Below, piece by piece: positions 4,824 through 8,385 of a stretch of 8,385 nt of DNA. The DNA is from an uncultured Clostridium sp. (GTDB lineage Bacteria; Bacillota; Clostridia; Lachnospirales; Lachnospiraceae). The stretch covers positions 1 to 8,385 of the forward strand of contig URNT01000067.1 of assembly GCA_900549235.1 (NCBI GenBank), written 5' to 3'. The notes beneath the pieces were generated by a model. The model saw nothing but the letters and a program-made list of their open reading frames with translations, was not told the DNA's origin and ran no database searches. The position numbers were made by a program, and so were the translations under genes. Each line of letters starts with the position of its first letter. Position 1 is the first letter of the stretch.

Positions 4824-6657
4824 TGCGGTAAAGGTCTACACAAAGGAAGAATTTAATACAGAAGAGCCGTATCAGTTCCTGTTTGAGCATCGGGATTCCG
4901 GTTTTACATATATGCAGCTATACAATGAGCTGAACGCCAACGCGGAAAAGGTGGGATTTAAGCGGTTCGGGACCATGGTGAAAGCCTATTTCAACCAACA
5001 CGGAGACCGGAAGGGCGGAATCAACAGTGTGGTAAATAATCTTACCAACTTCCGGGATCAGCCAATAGAACTGTTTACTGGCGACTGGATTGCCGACGAT
5101 GAGGGAATTGTGCGAAGAAATGACAGCCAGGGTATGGATATCGCCTGTGTTCACCCAATACTGCCAGTGCAGCGTCTCATAAACATTGACGATGGGACTG
5201 TACGGCTCAAGCTTATGTTTCGCCGGGATTACAAAGGCTGGAAAGAGGTTGTTGCCAATAAGAGTACCTTATTTAGCTCAAAAGAGATTAAGCGGCTGGC
5301 CGATAAGGACATATCAGTTTCTGACAAAAATGCATCTTATCTGGTGGAATACCTGCAGGACATAGAGGATCTGAATCATAACACTATACCCGAGTTTCAG
5401 TCTGTCAGCCATTTAGGATGGACGTCTAATGGTCTGTTCAGTCCATACATGGATAACCTGGAATTTGATGGGCTTGACAACTTCAGGAAGGTCTTTGATG
5501 CCGTTCATTCATGCGGCAGCTATAATTTATGGCTTGAGGCTACAAAAACCGTCAGAAAGACGAATTCTGTTGCCAGAATAGCACTGGCAGCGGCGTTCGC
5601 CTCGGTGGTTATCAAAGCGATTGGCAAACTCAATTTCATAGTGCATTTTTGGGGCGGAAGTGGAACTGGAAAGACAGTAGCTCAGTTCCTTGCCGCATCT
5701 GTGTGGGCGGATCCGAACGATGGGGCTGGTTTTGTACAGACATTTAATGCAAGTCTGGTCGGCCTGGAGCAGCTTGCCAGCTTTGTGAATAATCTTCCGT
5801 TAATACTGGACGAATTCCAGCTTGTAAAGGATAAGAAATCGTTTGAACAGACGGTGTACATGCTGTGTGAGGGGATAGGGAAGACCAGAGGCGCGAAAAC
5901 AGGAGGTCTGCAGAAGACTCCAACGTGGAAGAACTGCATTATTACATCCGGTGAATCTCCGATCACACACGCGGCCTCTGGTGGCGGCGCTGTGAACCGT
6001 ATTATTGAGATCGAGTGCCGGGAAATGCTATTTGACGATGCCGTTGAATTATTGGACGTGATCCGTGCAAATTACGGACATGCCGGAAAGCTATTCATGG
6101 GATTCATGTCGGCAGATCAATCCAAAGAGAAGGCCATTAACCTCTATAAGCGGTTTTACCGGGAGATGGGGACAGCCAGTACAGAGAAGCAGACGATGGC
6201 TGCAGCAATCATCCTAACAGCGGATGCACTGGCAACAGAATGGATTTTCTGCGATGGCCGGGGACTCACCGTGGACGATATAGAACCGTATCTTCGGACG
6301 AAAGAATCGGTTGACGTGGGAGCACGTGGGTATGAGTATATCCATGACTATTATGTCAGTAATTCGGCCAGATTTGAAACCAATTCGGACCCCTGTTTTG
6401 GCTCGGTGGCCGGTGATGAGGTTCGGTTCATAAAAGCTGTGTTTGAGCGCGTATGCGAAGAAGGCGGCTACAATCCGAAGGCGTTATTGTCCTGGCTGGA
6501 TCAGGCTGGCCGTCTGATAAAAGGGTCGGACAGTCTGTATAAATCGTCCAAAGTAAACGGCAAGTCATCGCGCTGTGCGTGTATAAATATGGCGGAGAGC
6601 GTCTGTAAGCAGGAAGAATTTGTCCCAGTAGAAGACACTGATCTGCCATTTGAGTAA
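4816..6657 (+). CDS. DUF927-type P-loop replicative helicase
   Basis: ATG at 4816, GAGGGAG at 4806-4811; the start overlaps the zinc-finger gene by 8 bp. 613 residues. Residues about 1-105 are an N-terminal domain without recognised motifs. The DUF927-like region begins near residue 109 (IACVHPILPVQRLINIDDGT). Walker A is G280-G-S-G-T-G-K-T287, Walker B is LILDEF (329-334), a sensor-like segment is ITSGES (376-381), and VNRIIEIE near 393-400 supplies a conserved-looking arginine (R395). DUF927 proteins are ATPases replacing DnaB-type helicases in many phages and mobile elements. The C-terminal part (about 480-613) is helical and ends VEDTDLPFE, an SSB-like tail. It is followed directly by the iteron-bearing gap, consistent with a replication initiator/helicase next to its origin. 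Confidence 0.85.
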   Translation: MNDAVKVYTKEEFNTEEPYQFLFEHRDSGFTYMQLYNELNANAEKVGFKRFGTMVKAYFNQHGDRKGGINSVVNNLTNFRDQPIELFTGDWIADDEGIVRRNDSQGMDIACVHPILPVQRLINIDDGTVRLKLMFRRDYKGWKEVVANKSTLFSSKEIKRLADKDISVSDKNASYLVEYLQDIEDLNHNTIPEFQSVSHLGWTSNGLFSPYMDNLEFDGLDNFRKVFDAVHSCGSYNLWLEATKTVRKTNSVARIALAAAFASVVIKAIGKLNFIVHFWGGSGTGKTVAQFLAASVWADPNDGAGFVQTFNASLVGLEQLASFVNNLPLILDEFQLVKDKKSFEQTVYMLCEGIGKTRGAKTGGLQKTPTWKNCIITSGESPITHAASGGGAVNRIIEIECREMLFDDAVELLDVIRANYGHAGKLFMGFMSADQSKEKAINLYKRFYREMGTASTEKQTMAAAIILTADALATEWIFCDGRGLTVDDIEPYLRTKESVDVGARGYEYIHDYYVSNSARFETNSDPCFGSVAGDEVRFIKAVFERVCEEGGYNPKALLSWLDQAGRLIKGSDSLYKSSKVNGKSSRCACINMAESVCKQEEFVPVEDTDLPFE

Positions 6658-6661
6658 AACC

Positions 6662-6710
6662 GTTACAGAATAAGACGTGCCGGGTACAGAAAAAAAATAA
6701 ATTCTGTAAC
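6662..6710. repeat. Perfect 10-bp inverted repeat flanking an A-rich loop
   Basis: GTTACAGAAT (6662-6671) and its exact reverse complement ATTCTGTAAC (6701-6710), separated by 29 bases that include an A8-rich run. The arms contain the outermost iterons. It begins 5 bp after the helicase stop codon. As RNA it could form a stem, but without a following T-tract it is not a standard terminator. Confidence 0.75.
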
Positions 6711-6718
6711 CCTAAAAA

Positions 6719-6741
6719 CCTAGTGTTTATGCGGCTTTGAG
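6719..6741 (+). repeat. 23-bp direct repeat, copy 1
   Basis: CCTAGT, three variable bases (GTT), then TATGCGGCTTTGAG. The second copy is at 6892-6914 with AAA as the variable triplet: 20 of 23 bases identical. Both copies are preceded by a TGTAACC and a TAAAAA run, and followed by a GGTTACAAA (6748 and 6926), so the whole unit rather than only the 23-mer is duplicated. Confidence 0.85.
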
Positions 6742-6748
6742 GGGAGCG

Positions 6749-6771
6749 GTTACAAAGTTACAGATGTTACA
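6749..6771 (+). repeat. Iteron cluster A: three GTTACA copies
   Basis: GTTACA at 6749-6754, 6757-6762 and 6766-6771, with start-to-start spacing of 8 and 9 bp. It is followed by a T-run and the AT-rich stretch. Confidence 0.8.
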
Positions 6772-6856
6772 GGTTTTTTATAAGCTTATAGAGAGGCACA
6801 TATGCAGAGAAAAAATAATGTTATAAATATGCCCTCGCACGGGAGAGAAAAAACCT

Positions 6857-6878
6857 TGTAACCTTGTAACCCTGTAAC
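6857..6878 (-). repeat. Iteron cluster B: three TGTAAC copies, exact 8-bp period
   Basis: TGTAAC at 6857-6862, 6865-6870 and 6873-6878, read as CCTTGTAA / CCTTGTAA / CCCTGTAA units. Orientation is opposite to cluster A, so the two clusters face each other across the AT-rich stretch 6772-6856. Confidence 0.82.
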
Positions 6879-6891
6879 CTGATATAAAAAT

Positions 6892-6914
6892 CCTAGTAAA
6901 TATGCGGCTTTGAG
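6892..6914 (+). repeat. 23-bp direct repeat, copy 2
   Basis: CCTAGT-AAA-TATGCGGCTTTGAG, partner of 6719-6741 at a distance of 173 bp. The variable triplet in the middle of otherwise identical sequence suggests two protein contact points separated by a spacer, as in an origin- or repressor-binding site (inference). Confidence 0.85.
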
Positions 6915-6977
6915 TACACTAAAAAGGTTACAAACTAGTGTAACTGATTGTTACTAATTGAAAATATGAGGTGGATT

Positions 6978-7352
6978 ATGGTAGCTAACGACGCGATAAC
7001 AGTTGATATGGATCAATACCGGGAACTCCTCCAGCGCCTCAAAAAGAATAAAGAAAACGTTCCCCGTGAACTTCTGCTGACAAAATATGAGAAACCCTAC
7101 AACAAACTGAGAAATGATATAGCAGACATGACCAGCCAGATCCTGAAGGATATCGTCCTGTATGGCTGGCAGGTGGAACGCGAGGAGGCCAGTGATGTGT
7201 ATTCGGTGATTAATAAGGTCATTGTGGAATACGGTATCTTGCAGGAGGTCAACCAGGCAGTATATCAGGATCAGGACATGGACAAGGTGCTGAATTGTGC
7301 GGCGCGGCTGCGGATACTGGTCCATCAGAGTATGAAGGAGTGTGGATTATGA
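6978..7352 (+). CDS. 124-aa hypothetical phage protein
   Basis: ATG at 6978 is preceded by GAGGTGG (6968-6974). Upstream in-frame starts exist (TTG 6948, ATG 6966) but they have no ribosome binding site and lie in the repeat region, so the later one is chosen. The 124-residue product starts MVANDAITVDMDQYRELLQR, is almost entirely predicted helix, with KYEKPYNKLRNDIADMTSQI in the middle and a C-terminal NCAARLRILVHQSMKECGL. The 'MDQYRELLQRLKKNKENV' opening suggests a coiled-coil-forming protein. Two cysteines near the end (C115 and C122). No recognised domain or membrane segment. It is the first gene after the candidate origin and overlaps the next gene by 4 bp (ATGA), so it starts a new translational block. 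Confidence 0.7.
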   Translation: MVANDAITVDMDQYRELLQRLKKNKENVPRELLLTKYEKPYNKLRNDIADMTSQILKDIVLYGWQVEREEASDVYSVINKVIVEYGILQEVNQAVYQDQDMDKVLNCAARLRILVHQSMKECGL

Positions 7353-7531
7353 GGATAACAATAGCACGTGGGACTCTTACCAAAGAGGAGCAGTATAAAC
7401 TGGGAGAGCTGCTTTTAAAGGCTGGGTATGTGGTAAGTGTCAGGAAGGGAAATACGAAGGAAACGAAATCCATGACGATTATTAATCTGGCAGATCAGGA
7501 ACCGGAAACGGCAGAAGAGGATTTGTCTTAG
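7349..7531 (+). CDS. 60-aa hypothetical phage protein
   Basis: ATG at 7349, inside the ATGA overlap with the preceding gene; AAGGAG at 7335-7340 with 8-base spacing supports it over an upstream in-frame ATG at 7295. Stop TAG at 7529-7531. The 60-residue product MRITIARGTLTKEEQYKLGE... has a beta strand, a helix (KEEQYKLGELLLKAGYVV) and a second strand pair (VSVRKG, SMTIINL), ending in an acidic tail (EPETAEEDLS). It looks like one of the small beta-alpha-beta proteins common next to phage replication genes; function is unknown. The stop codon lies inside the left arm of the hairpin at 7525-7562. Confidence 0.68.
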   Translation: MRITIARGTLTKEEQYKLGELLLKAGYVVSVRKGNTKETKSMTIINLADQEPETAEEDLS

Positions 7532-7562
7532 TTTGGGAAATTAATATTTACCGAACTAAGAC
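7525..7562 (+). promoter_or_regulatory. 17-bp stem-loop between two genes
   Basis: Left arm 7525-7541, loop TAAT (7542-7545), right arm 7546-7562. Of 17 pairs, 15 are Watson-Crick, one is G-U (7534/7553) and one is a G/A mismatch (7537/7550). The left arm includes the stop codon of the 60-aa gene. No T-tract follows, so it is not a typical rho-independent terminator. It could be an operator dyad, an RNA-processing site, or an mRNA-stability element insulating the next gene. Confidence 0.6.
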
Positions 7563-7563
7563 T

Positions 7564-7586
7564 TGACAAATAAGGAGGTTTTGTCA
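7564..7586 (+). promoter_or_regulatory. Ribosome binding site displayed in a hairpin loop
   Basis: TGACAAA (7564-7570) pairs perfectly with TTTGTCA (7580-7586); the 9-base loop TAAGGAGGT contains the whole AAGGAGG site of the gene starting at 7586, and the last base of the stem is the A of its ATG. It directly follows the larger stem-loop, so both may stack. The arrangement could tune initiation or be a protein-binding site (inference). Confidence 0.5.
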
Positions 7587-7996
7587 TGGCAGATTTAAAG
7601 AGCATAGCCGGGCTGTTTGGTATGACTGTTTCGGAGCTGGAGCAGTTTACCGGATACAGCCGCCAGGAGTTGCACCGGGTGATGGATAATGGCAAGGCAG
7701 TAGGCACGGTCAGAATGATGGATACGATCCGCAAGCTGGACACAGCAAGCTACAATATCTATTCCGCCGCAGTATCCCAGGCAGAGGCAGAGAAGAGGGC
7801 CAGGGAGAAGCTGTTGAAATCGCTGGCAAATATCTGCGGCCTGTGTTACCAAACGGGGCCTTGCCTGTACATAAGGCAGTATGGCCATCCGGGTTGGGAA
7901 GGAAGTAAGTGTCGTGGATTTAGCGAAGCGGTCGGAGAGGAACCAGCGGAACAGTGCAAAGAATGTAAACAGTGGTGCTATTTTGATGAAGATTAA
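7586..7996 (+). CDS. 136-aa protein: HTH-like N-terminus plus cysteine cluster
   Basis: ATG at 7586 with AAGGAGG at 7572-7578; stop TAA 7994-7996. Residues about 5-50 (SIAGLFGMTVSELEQFTGYS, RQELHRVM) resemble a helix-turn-helix, similar to small phage proteins with a degenerate XRE fold. A charged helix (SQAEAEKRAREKLLKSL, about 64-80) links to a C-terminal region with seven cysteines: C84-x2-C87, C93, C109, then C124-x2-C127-x3-C131. The spacing suggests one or two zinc-binding knuckles, though not a pattern I can name. The protein could bind DNA or act as a regulator of later genes; this is inference. It is preceded by two hairpins (7525-7562 and 7564-7586), hinting at separate control from the upstream block. 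Confidence 0.7.
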   Translation: MADLKSIAGLFGMTVSELEQFTGYSRQELHRVMDNGKAVGTVRMMDTIRKLDTASYNIYSAAVSQAEAEKRAREKLLKSLANICGLCYQTGPCLYIRQYGHPGWEGSKCRGFSEAVGEEPAEQCKECKQWCYFDED

Positions 7997-8018
7997 AGAA
8001 TTTAGGAGTGTGAAATAA

Positions 8019-8108
8019 ATGATTACATGGCAATTTTGGGTATTAATGTTTGTAATATATTCCTGTGTTGACAGGATAGGAGATGCAATTGAGAGTAGAA
8101 AAAAATAA
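8019..8108 (+). CDS. 29-aa small membrane peptide
   Basis: ATG at 8019, TAGGAG about 10 bases upstream (8003-8008), stop TAA 8106-8108. The peptide MITWQFWVLMFVIYSCVDRI... has a hydrophobic segment at residues 3-17 and a charged end (DRIGDAIESRKK), the usual design of a tiny one-span membrane peptide with a positive cytoplasmic tail. The 15-residue hydrophobic part is short for a full span. Such genes sit in many phage early regions and are often missed; function unknown. The 23-bp gap to the next gene holds that gene's ribosome binding site. Confidence 0.5.
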   Translation: MITWQFWVLMFVIYSCVDRIGDAIESRKK

Positions 8109-8130
8109 AGCTTTCCAGAAGGAGGATACC

Positions 8131-8292
8131 ATGAGAAATGCAGATCGAATTAGAGCAATGACAGATGAAGAACTTGCGTGTTTTCTGGCCCGGGTAGATG
8201 CAAAACTATATCGGGACGATCTGGACGTTGTAGCATATCGAGCGGATCAGGTAGCGGACGCCTTGGAATGGCTTAAAAGGCAGGTATATTAA
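8131..8292 (+). CDS. 53-aa hypothetical phage protein (ADRIRxMTDEELA family-like)
   Basis: ATG at 8131 with AGAAGGAGG and 5-base spacing; an in-frame ATG at 8083 would lie inside the preceding small gene with its ribosome binding site too close. Stop TAA 8290-8292. The product starts MRNADRIRAMTDEELACFLA and ends ADALEWLKRQVY. I recall many small phage proteins beginning 'ADRIRxMTDEELAxFL' and ending 'WLKxEV', normally with several cysteines in between that probably bind zinc. Here the middle (ARVDAKLYRDDLDVVAYRAD) has no cysteine; only C17 is present. It may therefore be a metal-free variant. Function unknown; cytoplasmic. Confidence 0.65.
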   Translation: MRNADRIRAMTDEELACFLARVDAKLYRDDLDVVAYRADQVADALEWLKRQVY

Positions 8293-8385
8293 TAATTTTG
8301 AAGAGTACGGCAGGACAATAAAGTTTCCGGTTACACCGGGAAAATTGCATTGCCTGATGTCGTGGGGAAGTGGCGGGGAAATTAA
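8293..8385. other. Right-edge 93 bp without a supportable gene
   Basis: A frame is open from 8255 through the right edge (it would read ...NNFEEYGRTIKFPVTPGKLH... onward) but lacks any ATG, GTG or TTG start with a ribosome binding site before the edge. A single GTTACA occurs at 8330-8335. It could be the start of a gene read through an unusual start, or simply a spacer. Confidence 0.4.

Larger units (their letters stand above)
6658..6977. other. Candidate replication origin: gene-free, iteron-bearing region
   Basis: About 320 bp without a supportable gene, immediately after the helicase. It contains ten exact copies of GTTACA or its complement TGTAAC: plus orientation at 6662, 6749, 6757, 6766 and 6927; minus orientation at 6705, 6857, 6865, 6873 and 6939; a degenerate GTTACT lies at 6950. 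Two clusters have 8-9 bp periodicity. Between the clusters is an AT-rich stretch (about 6772-6830) with the 12-bp palindrome TATAAGCTTATA at 6779-6790, a possible unwinding element. Position after a phage helicase, iteron clusters and the AT-rich core are the usual ingredients of an origin. A regulatory role for the repeats is the alternative. No terminator with a T-tract is clear. Confidence 0.62.

Noticed and set aside
5682..5966. Several long minus-strand open frames inside the helicase, nuclease and zinc-finger genes
   Set aside because: They mirror the coding frames of strong plus-strand genes, have no ribosome binding sites and give cysteine/serine-rich low-quality protein.
6662..6710. 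Rho-independent terminator after the helicase
   Set aside because: The stem arms are AT-rich, the loop is 29 nt, and no T-tract follows on the plus strand.
6857..6878. CRISPR-like array from the evenly spaced short repeats
   Set aside because: Units are 8 bp with no spacers of CRISPR length and no leader or cas genes; they fit iterons instead.
7563..7591. TTGACA just before the 136-aa gene as a -35 box
   Set aside because: The position 17 bp downstream is ATGGCA inside the start codon region, not a -10 box; the TTGACA is better explained as part of the hairpin stem.

Overview
The window looks like the early region of a temperate phage (prophage) or phage-like element from a low-to-mid GC Firmicute, most likely a gut Clostridia/Lachnospiraceae host. 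This rests on near-perfect AAGGAGG ribosome binding sites on almost every gene, tightly packed same-strand genes with 1-12 bp gaps or short overlaps, many tiny ORFan-like proteins, and a recognisable phage recombination/replication cassette. No structural, lysis, integrase, tRNA or CRISPR feature is present. The host assignment is inference from style, not from a diagnostic gene.

Left part (1-1811): the 3' end of a probable small regulatory (Cro/XRE-like) protein is followed by a set of very small genes. One 58-aa gene lies on the minus strand, converges on and overlaps its neighbour by 40 bp, and has its own almost consensus promoter surrounded by three TGTACTY motifs. This resembles an immunity/early-switch region. 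After it come a 57-aa soluble protein, a 49-aa single-span membrane protein, and 73-, 122- and 50-aa proteins of unknown function.

Centre (1813-6657): the core cassette reads HD-domain phosphohydrolase - Sak4-like RecA-fold ATPase - DUF669-like ssDNA-binding protein with an SSB-type acidic tail - ERCC4-type nuclease - stand-alone CHC2 primase zinc finger (TTG start) - DUF927-type P-loop helicase, which also ends in an SSB-like tail. Together these could process DNA ends, anneal or recombine strands, coat ssDNA, cut branched structures, and load and run a replication fork. No polymerase and no primase catalytic (TOPRIM/AEP) domain is visible, so polymerase and perhaps priming would have to come from the host or from outside the window.

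Right part (6658-8385): a 320-bp gene-free segment directly after the helicase holds ten exact copies of GTTACA/TGTAAC, two copies of a 23-bp block and a 10-bp inverted repeat. It is the best candidate for the element's replication origin. Downstream is another run of small genes: 124 aa, 60 aa, a 136-aa HTH-plus-cysteine-cluster protein preceded by two hairpins, a 29-aa membrane peptide and a 53-aa protein. The last ~90 bp carry no gene I can support.

The most interesting items are the iteron/duplicated-module origin candidate, the helicase and ssDNA-binding protein sharing an SSB-like tail, the minimal zinc-finger 'primase' split from any catalytic domain, the HD+Sak4 pair, and the convergent overlapping small-gene pair with its operator-like motifs.
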